The notes under the pieces were generated by a model. That model ran no database searches and was not told the origin of the DNA. It saw nothing but the letters and a program-made list of their open reading frames with translations. Below are positions 6,500 through 14,865 of a stretch of 25,864 nt of DNA, in pieces. The position numbers were made by a program, and so were the translations under genes. How positions within the stretch are numbered: position 1 is the stretch's first letter; each line of letters starts with the position of its first letter. This DNA comes from Anaerolinea sp. GTDB lineage: Bacteria > Chloroflexota > Anaerolineae > Anaerolineales > Anaerolineaceae. The DNA is taken from assembly GCA_029975965.1 (NCBI GenBank), contig JARKOV010000148.1:1-25864 (forward strand), read 5' to 3'.

Positions 6500-7393
6500 A
6501 TGGCAACCACCTCAGTCCAGGCCCCCATTGATATGCAAATCCTGCGCCGGAGAAAATTCTGGCGGACGTTTTTTGTCAAATCGACCTCGCATCTGGTGCT
6601 GATCGTCACCGCGGCCCTCTTCGTGGTGCCCTTCCTGTGGCTGGTAGTGACTTCGCTCAAGCCCCTCGACCAGGTCTTCACCGACCCACCGCAGTGGATT
6701 CCCGAGCCGATCCTGTGGTCGAACTATGTCGACGCCCTCACCACCCCGGCCTTCCCGTTCCTGCTCCTGCTGCGCAACACGTTATTTTACGTCGTCATGA
6801 CCACCATCGGCACTGTGGTCTCTTCGACCGTGGTGGCGTACGCCTTTGCGCGCCTGCGCTTCAAGGGGCGCGACACGCTCTTCATCATCACCCTGTCGAC
6901 CATGATGCTGCCCGGGATCGTCACCCTCATCCCCACCTACATCCTCTTCCGCTGGCTGGATTGGGTGGGCAATTACGCGCCGCTGATCGTGCCGGCATTT
7001 TTTGGCGGGGCGTTCAACATCTTCCTGCTGCGCCAGTTCATGACCACCATCCCCTGGGAGCTGACCGACGCCGCCTACGTGGACGGTGCCAATGATTTCG
7101 TCATCCTCTGGCAGTTGATCGTCCCCCTGATCACCCCGGCATTGCTGGTGATCGCGGTTTTCAATTTCATGTACACCTGGAACGATTTCTTCGGTCCGCT
7201 GATCTATCTCGACGAGTTAAAAGAATACCCGCTGGTGATGGGGCTGTACGCTTTCCAGACTCGCCACACCATCCAGTGGAACCTGTTGATGGCAGCCTCG
7301 CTCGCCACCTGTTTTCCGCTCATCGCGCTCTTTTTCGTCGCGCAGCGCTACTTTATCGAAGGCATCACGCTCACCGGTCTAAAGGGCGTGTGA
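6500..7393 (+). CDS. Sugar ABC transporter permease, MalG/UgpE type
   Basis: A 297-residue membrane protein and the second half of the importer channel. It has a hydrophobic first segment at about residues 31-52 and several more to the C-terminus, and the EAA-equivalent loop at about residues 190-213 (DAAYVDGANDFVILWQLIVP, then LITP). The start at 6500 is fixed by AGGAGG 5 bases upstream, 10 bases after the stop of the first permease. A longer in-frame reading back to 6353 would overlap the previous gene and is unlikely. The C-terminus ends TLTGLKGV, typical of MalG-like subunits. Confidence 0.93.
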   Translation: MATTSVQAPIDMQILRRRKFWRTFFVKSTSHLVLIVTAALFVVPFLWLVVTSLKPLDQVFTDPPQWIPEPILWSNYVDALTTPAFPFLLLLRNTLFYVVMTTIGTVVSSTVVAYAFARLRFKGRDTLFIITLSTMMLPGIVTLIPTYILFRWLDWVGNYAPLIVPAFFGGAFNIFLLRQFMTTIPWELTDAAYVDGANDFVILWQLIVPLITPALLVIAVFNFMYTWNDFFGPLIYLDELKEYPLVMGLYAFQTRHTIQWNLLMAASLATCFPLIALFFVAQRYFIEGITLTGLKGV

Positions 7394-7439
7394 CCCAAAT
7401 TTTTCGCAAGGAAAATCTTTACCTCCAAGGAACCAAGCT

Positions 7440-8750
7440 ATGAAGAAACCCAAGATCGTCTTAGTTGGCGCAGGCAGCCATTCGTTCGGCCTGATGACCC
7501 TGAAAGACCTGATGGACACCCCCGAGCTGCACGGCTCGGAGGTGGTGTTGGTCGATATTGTCGCCGATAAGCTGGAACGCATGGAGCGCCTCTCGCGCCG
7601 CCTGAATGAGATCTGGAAGGCGGATCTGAAGATTTCCGCCACCACCGACCGCCGCGAGGCGCTGCCCGGCGCCGACATGGTCATCACCTCGGTCGAGCGC
7701 AAGCATTACGAGCTCTGGCAACAAGACATCGCCATCCCCGAAAAACTCGGCTGCCGCCGCCTGTACGGCGAAAACGGCGGGCCGGGTGGCTTCTTCCACA
7801 CCATGCGCCAGGTGCCCTTGCTGCTGGAAATCGCCCGTGACGTGGAGCGCCTGTGCCCCGACGCCTGGCTGCTCAACATGAGCAACCCCGAAAGCCGCCT
7901 GTGCCTCGCGCTCAGCCGCTTCACCAGCGTCAAGAACGTCGGCATCTGCCTGGGTGCTTACATCACCCAGAACACCATGGCCCATGTGCTCGGTTTGCAG
8001 CAGAAAGATGTCGACATCAAGGTCGCCGGGATCAACCACTGCCATTGGGTGATGGACGCCCGCCGCACCGGCACCGGCGAAGACCTTTACCCTGAGTTTC
8101 GCCAGCGCATCGAGCAGTGCGACCCCAACTGGGAGCCCCTCTCGCGCGAGTGCCTGCGCCGTTTTGGTTATTTCCCCGGCCCCGCCGACACCCATGTCGG
8201 TGAGTATTTCGGCTGGGGCTGGAAATACCTGCGCCCCGAGCAAACCGCCTGGATCTTCCGCGGTGATCAGGGCGAAAAAGAGCGCGAAGCCGAAGTGGAG
8301 CGCCTGTCGCGCGGGGTTGGCCCGCTCAAAGAAGAAGAAAAGGAGCTGTTCGGCGGCCTGCTCATCGAGGGCGGCCTGCGCTGGCAGACGATCGACATCC
8401 TGCTCTCCCTGTTGGACAACGGCAACCGCTACATCCTCTCGCTCAACCTGCCCAACGACGGCTATATCACCAACCTCAAGCAGGGGGCGGTGGTCGAGAT
8501 TCCCGCTATCGTCGGCGCGAACAAGATCTACGGTCTGCACATGGGCGAGATGCCGCACGCGATCGCCGGACAACTGGAGCTGCAACTCTACATCATGGAC
8601 CTGGTCGTCGAGGCGGCCGTCAACGGCAATCGCCAGGCCGCGCTCGAGGCGCTCATTCTAGACCCCAACGTGCCCGACCCGGAAACGGCGCAAAAAGTGC
8701 TGGACGAGATGCTGGTGGCACAGAAAGACTACCTGCCCCAGTTCGCATAA
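7440..8750 (+). CDS. Glycoside hydrolase family 4 enzyme (alpha-galactosidase/alpha-glucosidase-like)
   Basis: A 436-residue NAD-dependent glycosidase. GH4 enzymes cleave glycosides by oxidising C3 of the sugar with bound NAD and need a divalent metal. The NAD-binding motif is GAGS (10-13), with an acidic VLVDI strand end near 40. The metal-binding Cys170 (GICLG) and His200 (GINHCHW) are in place, as is the NP motif (149-150) of the sugar site. The sequence between them (LYGENGGPGG) fits the alpha-glycosidase branch better than the 6-phospho-beta-glucosidase branch represented by the second GH4 gene at 12570. Anomer and substrate cannot be read from sequence. AAGGA lies 8 bases before the ATG. 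It follows the permeases by 46 bases and probably acts on the imported sugar in the cytoplasm. Confidence 0.9.
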   Translation: MKKPKIVLVGAGSHSFGLMTLKDLMDTPELHGSEVVLVDIVADKLERMERLSRRLNEIWKADLKISATTDRREALPGADMVITSVERKHYELWQQDIAIPEKLGCRRLYGENGGPGGFFHTMRQVPLLLEIARDVERLCPDAWLLNMSNPESRLCLALSRFTSVKNVGICLGAYITQNTMAHVLGLQQKDVDIKVAGINHCHWVMDARRTGTGEDLYPEFRQRIEQCDPNWEPLSRECLRRFGYFPGPADTHVGEYFGWGWKYLRPEQTAWIFRGDQGEKEREAEVERLSRGVGPLKEEEKELFGGLLIEGGLRWQTIDILLSLLDNGNRYILSLNLPNDGYITNLKQGAVVEIPAIVGANKIYGLHMGEMPHAIAGQLELQLYIMDLVVEAAVNGNRQAALEALILDPNVPDPETAQKVLDEMLVAQKDYLPQFA

Positions 8751-8758
8751 GAGTCATC

Positions 8759-8803
8759 GAGGTGCAGGATGAGCCCACACCGCCTGCGCTCATCCTGCAC
8801 CTC
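8759..8803 (+). terminator. Perfect 16-base-pair hairpin after the first GH4 gene
   Basis: GAGGTGCAGGATGAGC pairs exactly with GCTCATCCTGCACCTC around a 13-base loop, 8 bases after the stop codon. There is no clear T run. It may terminate partially or mark an RNA processing site, separating the transport/GH4 part of the cluster from the methyltransferase part. Confidence 0.6.
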
Positions 8804-8833
8804 ACGTTCACAACCAGGGTGTGCTTGATTGAT

Positions 8834-8867
8834 CCTGTATGGGGGGCTTTGCCCCACGTTGTACAGG
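8834..8867 (+). promoter_or_regulatory. Second leader hairpin before the methyltransferase gene
   Basis: CCTGTA (8834-8839) pairs with TACAGG (8862-8867), and an inner GGGGC-TTT-GCCCC stem lies between them. A third small stem (GCCGG/CCGGC, 8894-8908) follows just before the ribosome site. Together with the 16-base-pair hairpin this gives the 174-base gap three stems in a row, suggesting a structured leader. Confidence 0.4.
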
Positions 8868-8924
8868 GATTTACTGCGCAATGCAAAACCAAAGCCGGTT
8901 TTCCCGGCAGTCGAGGCAGGATCC

Positions 8925-10076
8925 ATGGATTTTTCCCGCCACAACGAAGAGGTACGCCGGGTCTGGCAGGCCTACGAAGCGCGGCAGCCCATTCGCGTGC
9001 CGATGGTGCTGACCTCTGTCCAGCGCATCTGGGTGCTCGATCCGGCGCTGAACACCACGGGCATCACCTGGCAGGAATATCTCAACGACCCGCAGGTGAT
9101 GTTCGACGTCAGCCTGGCCCACCGCTACCATGTCGCCCACCACATCCCGCAGGATTCCGAGATGGGTGTTCCCGAAAAAGAATGGTACATCGGGCTTGAA
9201 TTTGGCAACGTCTACGAAGAAGCCTGGCTGGGCTGCGAGATTGTGTACCCCGAAAACCAAATCGCCACCACCCGCCCGCGCTACGCTGGAGATCAAAAAG
9301 AGGCCGTATTCGAGAGGGGCATGCCCAAACCGTTTGACGGCTTCATGGGTCAAATCCGCGAATACTACGAGTATTGCCTGGAGCGCGCCCGCTCCTTTGA
9401 TTTTCACGGCCGGCCAGTGCAGGTGGGTGCGCCGGTGGCGCTCAACACCGACGGTCCATTGACCGTGGCGAACGGCATCCGTGGGACGCAGATCTTCGAG
9501 GACATGCTGGCGGACGAAGACTACTATCACCGCCTGATGGAATTTATCACCAGCGCAATCATCCAGCGCATCCGCGCCTGGCGCGACTACCTGGGTTGGG
9601 AAGCCAAACCTCAACGGGGCGGGTTCGCCGACGACGCGATCCAGTTCCTTTCGCTCAAAACCTACCGCGAAAAAGTGCTGCCCTACCACCGGCGCCTGCT
9701 GGCGGAGCTGTACGGCAGCGGCCCGCACTCAGTGCACCTGTGCGGCAACGTCCAGCGTTTTTTCCCGCTGCTGGTGCGCGAGCTGAACATCACCAGCTTC
9801 GACACCGGCTTCCCGATCAATTTCACCACCCTGCGCGACGAAGTCGGTGATGAAATTGACATCCAGGGCGGGGTGCCGGTCGGCAACCTGCTCAACGACT
9901 CGCCTCAGGCGATCTACGAGCGCACCCGAGACATTCTCACCAGCGGCATCACCCGCGGCGGGCGCTTCATCCTCAAGGAAGCCAACGACCTGGCCCCCTG
10001 CGTGCCGCTGGAGAACATGCAGGCCATGTACCGCGCCGTGCACGATTACGGCGTTTACCCGACGGGGAGCCATTAA
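8925..10076 (+). CDS. Zinc-dependent corrinoid methyltransferase of the UroD/MtaA fold
   Basis: A 383-residue protein of the uroporphyrinogen decarboxylase superfamily. It carries the zinc signature of the methyltransferase branch (MtaA, MtbA, CmuA): His271-x-Cys273 (VHLCGN) and Cys359 (APCVPLENM, matching the C-x-PxEN region). In known members these ligands activate a thiol or other acceptor for methyl transfer from a methyl-corrinoid protein. The acceptor here is not known; tetrahydrofolate or a thiol are options. The ATG at 8925 follows a GAGG/AGGA-type site; in-frame codons back to 8829 run through the leader hairpins and are unlikely to be translated. Its stop overlaps the start of the MttB-like gene by one base, implying joint expression. 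Confidence 0.82.
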   Translation: MDFSRHNEEVRRVWQAYEARQPIRVPMVLTSVQRIWVLDPALNTTGITWQEYLNDPQVMFDVSLAHRYHVAHHIPQDSEMGVPEKEWYIGLEFGNVYEEAWLGCEIVYPENQIATTRPRYAGDQKEAVFERGMPKPFDGFMGQIREYYEYCLERARSFDFHGRPVQVGAPVALNTDGPLTVANGIRGTQIFEDMLADEDYYHRLMEFITSAIIQRIRAWRDYLGWEAKPQRGGFADDAIQFLSLKTYREKVLPYHRRLLAELYGSGPHSVHLCGNVQRFFPLLVRELNITSFDTGFPINFTTLRDEVGDEIDIQGGVPVGNLLNDSPQAIYERTRDILTSGITRGGRFILKEANDLAPCVPLENMQAMYRAVHDYGVYPTGSH

Positions 10077-11503
10077 TGGAACCAACTGCCACCATCCCTT
10101 TTCATCTCACCCGCGGACCACTGCTCACCCCCGACCAATCCGCGCGGATACACGCTCTGGCGGTGAAAATCCTGGCCGAGACCGGCCTGGACGTGCCCAA
10201 TCCCACATACCAGGAGCGCCTGCACCGCGCCGGATTTCGCGTATCGGGCGGGCGAGTGCGCTTCGAGCCGCCGGTGGTCGCCGAGTTCATCGACGCCTTT
10301 CGCCGGCGCAATGAAGCCGATCCGGGCATGCCGCGCCAGGATGAGCGCAGGATTGGGCTGTCGGTCAGCTCTTACTCGCTCTTCGTCCACGACCTGGAGA
10401 GCGGCAAGGTCGTGCCCTACACCACCGACTCCTTGATCGAGATGACCCGCCTGGTCGATTCGTTGGCGGGCGATGGCGTCTACGGCGCTCCCCCCGGCAT
10501 CCCCACCGATGTGCACCCCGATTTGCAGCCGCTGGCGCAGTACCGCATCGCCGCGCTTTACGCCCGGCAGGGAGCCACGCCGGTCGATCCCACATCGGCC
10601 AAAACCGTCCATTACCTGCTGGACATGGCCGAAGCGCTGGGTGAGCCGGTGACCGGCCTGCCGGTGTATATTCCCACCCCGCTGCGGCTGGGCGGCGAGT
10701 CGCTGGATGTGGTGCTGGCCTGCCTCGACCGGCTGGACAGCCTGTGGGTGGGCAGTATGCCCTCTACCGGCACCAGCGCTCCGTTAGCGCCTTTCGGTGC
10801 GCTGGCGCTGGCTGCCGCGGAGGTGATCGGCGGCGCGATTGCGGTGCAGGCGCTGACCGGCAAGCCGGTCGGGTTTGGCGTGGCCATTTTTCCGTCCGAC
10901 CTGCGCGAAGGCTCGATGGTCTTTGGCTCGCCGGAGAACATGCTTTACCAAATGCTCTCCGCCGACTTCAATCGCTTCTACGGCATGCACCCCGGGCAGG
11001 GGCCGGACAACATCCACGTCATGGCCAAGCTGCCCGACTGCCAATCGGCAGCGGAGAAAGCGGCCATCATGGCACTGGGCGCCGCCCTCGGCACGCGTCA
11101 CTTCAGTTGCGCTGGCACGCTCAGCCTGGACGAAATCTTCAGCGCCGAGCAACTGCTGCTGGATTGCGAGATGCGCGATTGGGTGCAACGCTCGCTGCGA
11201 GGCGCCTGGCTGGGCGAAGACGTGGTGGAGAACTGGTTAGGAGAAATCGATGCCGGGTTAAACGGGGGCTTTATGGCCCTCGACAGCACGCTCAACCATT
11301 ACCGTCGCGACACCTGGTACCCGAAGCGCTTCTTGCGCGGCGCAATCGGCCCCTGGCTCAACCAGGGCCAGCCCGAGCTTTCCGCGCGCTTGCGGGCAGA
11401 GGTCAAACGGCGCATTGCCGCGCACGATTTCGAACCTGACGCAGCGCGCCGGGCCGAGGTCGAGCGCATCTATCGGTCAGCCTGCCAGGCTGTTGAAGGG
11501 TAA
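10076..11503 (+). CDS. MttB-family (trimethylamine/betaine-type) corrinoid methyltransferase
   Basis: A 475-residue member of the MttB superfamily, whose characterised members move a methyl group from trimethylamine, glycine betaine or related quaternary amines to a corrinoid protein. Family traits seen: an N-terminal helix opening on LTPDQSARIHALAVKILAET, and the barrel segments GAPPGIPTD, TGKPVGFGVAIFPSDLREGS and LPDCQSAAEKAAIMALGAAL followed by a glycine/alanine turn. There is no in-frame amber codon, so this is a pyrrolysine-free member like the betaine demethylase MtgB, and its substrate is open. The start is a TAATG overlap with the previous gene. A partner corrinoid protein would be expected next door but is absent. 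Family call firm, substrate unknown. Confidence 0.85.
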   Translation: MEPTATIPFHLTRGPLLTPDQSARIHALAVKILAETGLDVPNPTYQERLHRAGFRVSGGRVRFEPPVVAEFIDAFRRRNEADPGMPRQDERRIGLSVSSYSLFVHDLESGKVVPYTTDSLIEMTRLVDSLAGDGVYGAPPGIPTDVHPDLQPLAQYRIAALYARQGATPVDPTSAKTVHYLLDMAEALGEPVTGLPVYIPTPLRLGGESLDVVLACLDRLDSLWVGSMPSTGTSAPLAPFGALALAAAEVIGGAIAVQALTGKPVGFGVAIFPSDLREGSMVFGSPENMLYQMLSADFNRFYGMHPGQGPDNIHVMAKLPDCQSAAEKAAIMALGAALGTRHFSCAGTLSLDEIFSAEQLLLDCEMRDWVQRSLRGAWLGEDVVENWLGEIDAGLNGGFMALDSTLNHYRRDTWYPKRFLRGAIGPWLNQGQPELSARLRAEVKRRIAAHDFEPDAARRAEVERIYRSACQAVEG

Positions 11504-11547
11504 CCCTACCGACTCTTACCCTTGGCCGGATAACCGGCGGAGTGATT

Positions 11548-12573
11548 ATGGTGAATCTAATCGACGAGCTCGCTCAGCAACCGCAAGCCTTCAATGACCT
11601 GGTCCGCTATTACACCGCCGAAACAGGTTTAAACGAACTCACCAGCAGCAACTGCCCCGGCGGCATCGTTTTGACCGGCATGGGCGCTTCCTATCACGCC
11701 GCCTGGATTGGGGCATTCCACCTCAACAGCCTGGGCGTGCCTGCCCTGGCGATCGAAGCGACCGACCTGCTCAACTACGCTTCCAGGCTCCCCGATCGTG
11801 ACACATTCCTGGTGTACATCTCGCAGTCCGGCACCAGCGGCGAGGTGCTCCCCCTCCTTGAGCAGCTCAACCGCCTGACCTGCCTGGCCGCGGTGACCAA
11901 CAACCCCGACAGCGAACTGGCCCACCGCGCCCAGGTGGTCTTACCCATGCTGGCCGGAGACGAGCAGTTGATTGCCAGCAAGACCTACATCAACACCCTG
12001 GCGATCCTCTGGCTGCTGGCCCGCCGCGTGGCAGGAATTTCGGCGCCCGCGGACGCAGAAGCCTTGTGGCGAACGGTCGAAAGCGTGAAGGCCATCGTCG
12101 ACCACGCCCTGCCGGCTGCAGAGCGCCTGCTGGACACTTTCCCGCCGCATGGCTCGTTGATCTTCCTCGGCCACGGACCCCACGCCGCCACTTCCCGCCA
12201 CGCTGCGATGGTGATGAGCGAATGGGCCAAAGTGCGCACGCTCAGCGCCGGGATTGGCGCATTTCGGCACGGCTTCATCGAGGCGGTCCACCCCGGCAGC
12301 GGCGCGGTGGTCTTTGCAGCCCCCGGGCGCACCGCCGATTCAGCCCTCGCCCTGGCGCGCGAGCTGGGCGAGTACGGGGTAAAGGTGTTGCTGGTTGAAA
12401 ACGGCTGCCTGCGCTCGCCCAATGAAGATCCACGGGCCAGCGCTCCGCTTGACGAGTTCCTCAGCCCAATCCTGGATATTCTGCCCATCCAGTATTTTGC
12501 CGAGTTGACGCGCTGCAGGTTGGGATATGAGCCCGGTTTCCGTTACATCAGCAAGGTGGTCAAGCGCCTATGA
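11548..12573 (+). CDS. SIS-domain sugar-phosphate isomerase/deaminase (GlmS/AgaS-like)
   Basis: A 341-residue protein with two SIS sugar-binding domains. The first has LTGMGASYHAA (42-52), SQSGTSGEV (92-100) and an ASKTY segment (143-147), the order found in the isomerase half of glucosamine-6-phosphate synthase and in AgaS/NagB-II type deaminases. There is no glutaminase domain, so it should isomerise or deaminate an amino-sugar phosphate or a related ketosamine. The second SIS domain starts near residue 200 (GSLIFLGHGPHAATSRHAAM). The ATG at 11548 is preferred over GTG at 11542 because GGCGGAG lies 5 bases upstream of the ATG. A GCCGG/CCGGC hairpin (11525-11538) partly covers this ribosome site. 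Its stop overlaps the next gene by four bases. Confidence 0.87.
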   Translation: MVNLIDELAQQPQAFNDLVRYYTAETGLNELTSSNCPGGIVLTGMGASYHAAWIGAFHLNSLGVPALAIEATDLLNYASRLPDRDTFLVYISQSGTSGEVLPLLEQLNRLTCLAAVTNNPDSELAHRAQVVLPMLAGDEQLIASKTYINTLAILWLLARRVAGISAPADAEALWRTVESVKAIVDHALPAAERLLDTFPPHGSLIFLGHGPHAATSRHAAMVMSEWAKVRTLSAGIGAFRHGFIEAVHPGSGAVVFAAPGRTADSALALARELGEYGVKVLLVENGCLRSPNEDPRASAPLDEFLSPILDILPIQYFAELTRCRLGYEPGFRYISKVVKRL

Positions 12574-13856
12574 GCAGCGGCATCAAGATCGCCATCATCG
12601 GCGCAGGCAGCAGCTATACCCCGGAGATCATCGAGGGGCTGGCGCAGCGTCGCAATTCGCTGCCGGTCGAACGCATCACCTTAATGGACATCCAGCCCAC
12701 GCGCCTGAGCGTGATGGAGTCTTTTTGCCGCCGTTTCCTCGATCACCTCGGCTATCACATCCCCCTCGAATCGACATCCAACCGCGCCGAAGCCATCGCC
12801 GGGGCCGATTTTATCCTGACCCAAATCCGCGTGGGCAGCAACGCCCAGCGCGTCCTCGACGAGAAGATCCCGCTCCAATACGGCGTGATCGGGCAGGAGA
12901 CCACCGGCCCCGGTGGGATGTTCAAAGCCCTGCGCACCATCCCGGTGATGCTCGACATCGCCCGCGAGGTGGAGCGGCTCAACCCGCGCGCGTGGGTGGT
13001 CAATTACACCAATCCCACCGGGCTGGTCGCCGAGGCGGTGGGCAGGCACACCCGCGCGCGCTTCGCCGGGCTGTGCTCTGGCGGGCTGTTCCCGCGCATG
13101 TGGGTCAGCCAGGCGCTGGGGATTCCGGGCGAGCGCGTGCACTACGATTACTTCGGACTCAACCACCTCAATTTCGCCTACAACATCAGCGTGGGCGGCC
13201 GGTCCCTCAGCCCGGAGGAATTCGAGCGGGTTGCAGACTCGCTCAGCGGAGCGGTGGACGCCGAACTGGTCAAAACGCTGCGCCTGCTGCCCAGCCCTTA
13301 CCTGCAGTATTATTTTCATCGCCGGCGGCAAGTGGAACACGCCCGAGCGAAACCCTTCACCCGCGGCGAGGAAGTGCAGCGCCTGGAGGAGGAGATTTTC
13401 CGCGCCTACGCCGATGAAGGCCAGGTCACCAAACCCTCGGCCCTGGCGCGGCGCGGTGGCGGCGGTTACTCCGAGGTGGCGCTGGGAATCATCGATTCGA
13501 TCTACAACGACCGCGAGCAGACCATCATCGTCAACGTGCCACAGGGCAATGCCATCGCGGGCTTTTACCCCGAAGCCGTCTTCGAGATGCCCTGCCTGGT
13601 GCGCGCCGACGGCATCCACCCGCTGACCGTGCCCGAAATCCCTGCCGCCATCTGGGGCTTGATCGCCGCGGTGAAAAATTACGAGCAACTGGTCGTCGAA
13701 GCCGCGGTGAGCGGCGACCGGCAAATTGCGCTGCTGGCTCTGCTGGCCCACCCGTTGGTCGGAGATATCGATGTCGCCCGCCCGCTGCTGGAGGAGATGC
13801 TCGCGGCCAACCGCGCGTATCTGCCGCAATTCTTTCCACCCGCGGAGGGCGAATGA
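12570..13856 (+). CDS. Glycoside hydrolase family 4 enzyme (6-phospho-beta-glucosidase-like)
   Basis: A 428-residue second GH4 enzyme, clearly different from the one at 7440. NAD motif GAGSSYTPE (11-19), the GQETTGPGG signature (108-116) typical of 6-phospho-beta-glucosidases of the BglT/CelF/LicH group, NPTG (148-151), metal-binding Cys169 (GLCSGG) and His199 (GLNHLN). Characterised relatives hydrolyse phosphorylated beta-glucosides, but several related GH4 enzymes act on unphosphorylated sugars. In CelF-type enzymes the metal cysteine is usually followed by asparagine; here it is serine (170), which may change specificity. No phosphotransferase genes are present, so any phosphorylated substrate would have to come from the kinase encoded next. 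It overlaps both neighbours by ATGA. Confidence 0.88.
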   Translation: MSSGIKIAIIGAGSSYTPEIIEGLAQRRNSLPVERITLMDIQPTRLSVMESFCRRFLDHLGYHIPLESTSNRAEAIAGADFILTQIRVGSNAQRVLDEKIPLQYGVIGQETTGPGGMFKALRTIPVMLDIAREVERLNPRAWVVNYTNPTGLVAEAVGRHTRARFAGLCSGGLFPRMWVSQALGIPGERVHYDYFGLNHLNFAYNISVGGRSLSPEEFERVADSLSGAVDAELVKTLRLLPSPYLQYYFHRRRQVEHARAKPFTRGEEVQRLEEEIFRAYADEGQVTKPSALARRGGGGYSEVALGIIDSIYNDREQTIIVNVPQGNAIAGFYPEAVFEMPCLVRADGIHPLTVPEIPAAIWGLIAAVKNYEQLVVEAAVSGDRQIALLALLAHPLVGDIDVARPLLEEMLAANRAYLPQFFPPAEGE

Positions 13857-14854
13857 GCTTCGTGATGGGCGTCGACCAGGGCAGCAGCCACACCCGCGCC
13901 GCCGTTTGCGACGAGGGAGGCCGCATCCTCGCCGTGGGCTGGGCGCCGGGCGCCTGTCACGCCTACGTGGGCATGCAGCGCGCCATGGACGGCGTCCGCG
14001 GGGCGGCGCAGCAAGCCCTGGCGATTAGCGGCCTGCAGAAAGCTGACCTGGCCTGCCTCTTCGCGGGTATAACCGGCGCAGACTGGCCCGACGAATATGA
14101 CCTGCTCAAGGACAACGTCCTCCGGTTGGAGTTGTGCCCAAATGTGGTGATCGCCAACGACAGCATCATCGCCATGCGCGGCGGCACGGCCCATCCTTAC
14201 GGAGCGATCCTTATCGCCGGCACCGGAGGTAACTGCGCCGTGCGCGCGCCCGACGGGCGCGAGTACATCTACGGTTACTTTCAGGAGGACGCGCTGCAAG
14301 GCGGCGCAGCGCTGGCCCGCCGCGCTCTGCTCGCTATTTACCGCGCCCACACCGGGCGCGAGTTGCCGACCAGCCTCACCGGACTGGCGCTGCAGCTTTT
14401 CGCCGTGAAAAGCGTGGACGAGTTGCTGCGCGCCGACGTCGAGGAGCGCCTTGCCGAGGATAAAATCCATGCCCTAGTCCCGGCCATCTTCGAGGCCGGT
14501 TGCGCGGGCGATGCCGTAGCCAACCGCATTTTGACCGAATTCGGTTTGGGCTGCGCAGAGCTGGTCACCAGTGCGCTGCAGCGGCTCGAGATGACCCAAC
14601 TGGAGCTGGAAGTGGTGCTTTCGGGCAGCGTGTTCAAGGGCAGGGGCGGGTTGCTGCAGAAGGTGATCGGCGAAGCCATTCAAGCCGTCGCGCCGCGCGC
14701 CGCGTTGGTCGATGCGCGCTACGAGCCGGTAGTCGGCGCCCTGCTGCTCGGCCTCGAACACCTGGGACTTGACATATCCGGTAGAATTAAGGCCAACATC
14801 GACGCCAGCGCCAGGAAGCTCAATTTAATCCGCACCGTATCTGCTTATTCGTAA
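13853..14854 (+). CDS. BadF/BadG/BcrA/BcrD-family ATPase, N-acetylglucosamine kinase-like
   Basis: A 333-residue member of the actin-like ATPase fold. The phosphate-1 loop is GVDQGSSHTRAAV (6-18) with Asp8, the AND motif is at 101-103, and the phosphate-2 loop is IAGTGGNC (121-128). The size, and the lack of a 4Fe-4S cysteine pair and of benzoyl-CoA-reductase partners, point to the sugar-kinase branch (human NAGK, bacterial GlcNAc/MurNAc and glucosamine kinases) rather than the reductase activators. It would phosphorylate an imported amino sugar, or the sugar freed by a GH4 enzyme, to feed the SIS enzyme. It has a four-base overlap with the GH4 gene upstream, and its stop overlaps an ATG at 14854 (see next gene). 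Confidence 0.87.
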   Translation: MSFVMGVDQGSSHTRAAVCDEGGRILAVGWAPGACHAYVGMQRAMDGVRGAAQQALAISGLQKADLACLFAGITGADWPDEYDLLKDNVLRLELCPNVVIANDSIIAMRGGTAHPYGAILIAGTGGNCAVRAPDGREYIYGYFQEDALQGGAALARRALLAIYRAHTGRELPTSLTGLALQLFAVKSVDELLRADVEERLAEDKIHALVPAIFEAGCAGDAVANRILTEFGLGCAELVTSALQRLEMTQLELEVVLSGSVFKGRGGLLQKVIGEAIQAVAPRAALVDARYEPVVGALLLGLEHLGLDISGRIKANIDASARKLNLIRTVSAYS

Positions 14855-14865
14855 TGGGAGGACCG

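Noticed and set aside
10076..11503. Pyrrolysine-containing trimethylamine methyltransferase
   Set aside because: There is no in-frame TAG within the gene, and no pyrrolysine biosynthesis genes or tRNA were seen.
11548..12573. MurQ-type etherase for the SIS-domain protein
   Set aside because: It has two SIS domains in GlmS/AgaS order and the ASKTY segment; MurQ has a different architecture. The NagK-like kinase fits either view, so the specific substrate stays open.
12681..13829. A 382-codon minus-strand frame opposite the second GH4 gene (a similar one lies at 7461-8585)
   Set aside because: Composition is rich in Gly, Val, Ala and His as expected for shadow frames, with no motifs; the plus-strand GH4 genes have intact NAD and metal sites.
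13853..14854. Activator of benzoyl-CoA or 2-hydroxyacyl-CoA reductase
   Set aside because: Same ATPase family, but the reductase partners and the iron-sulfur cysteine pair are absent and the neighbours are sugar genes.
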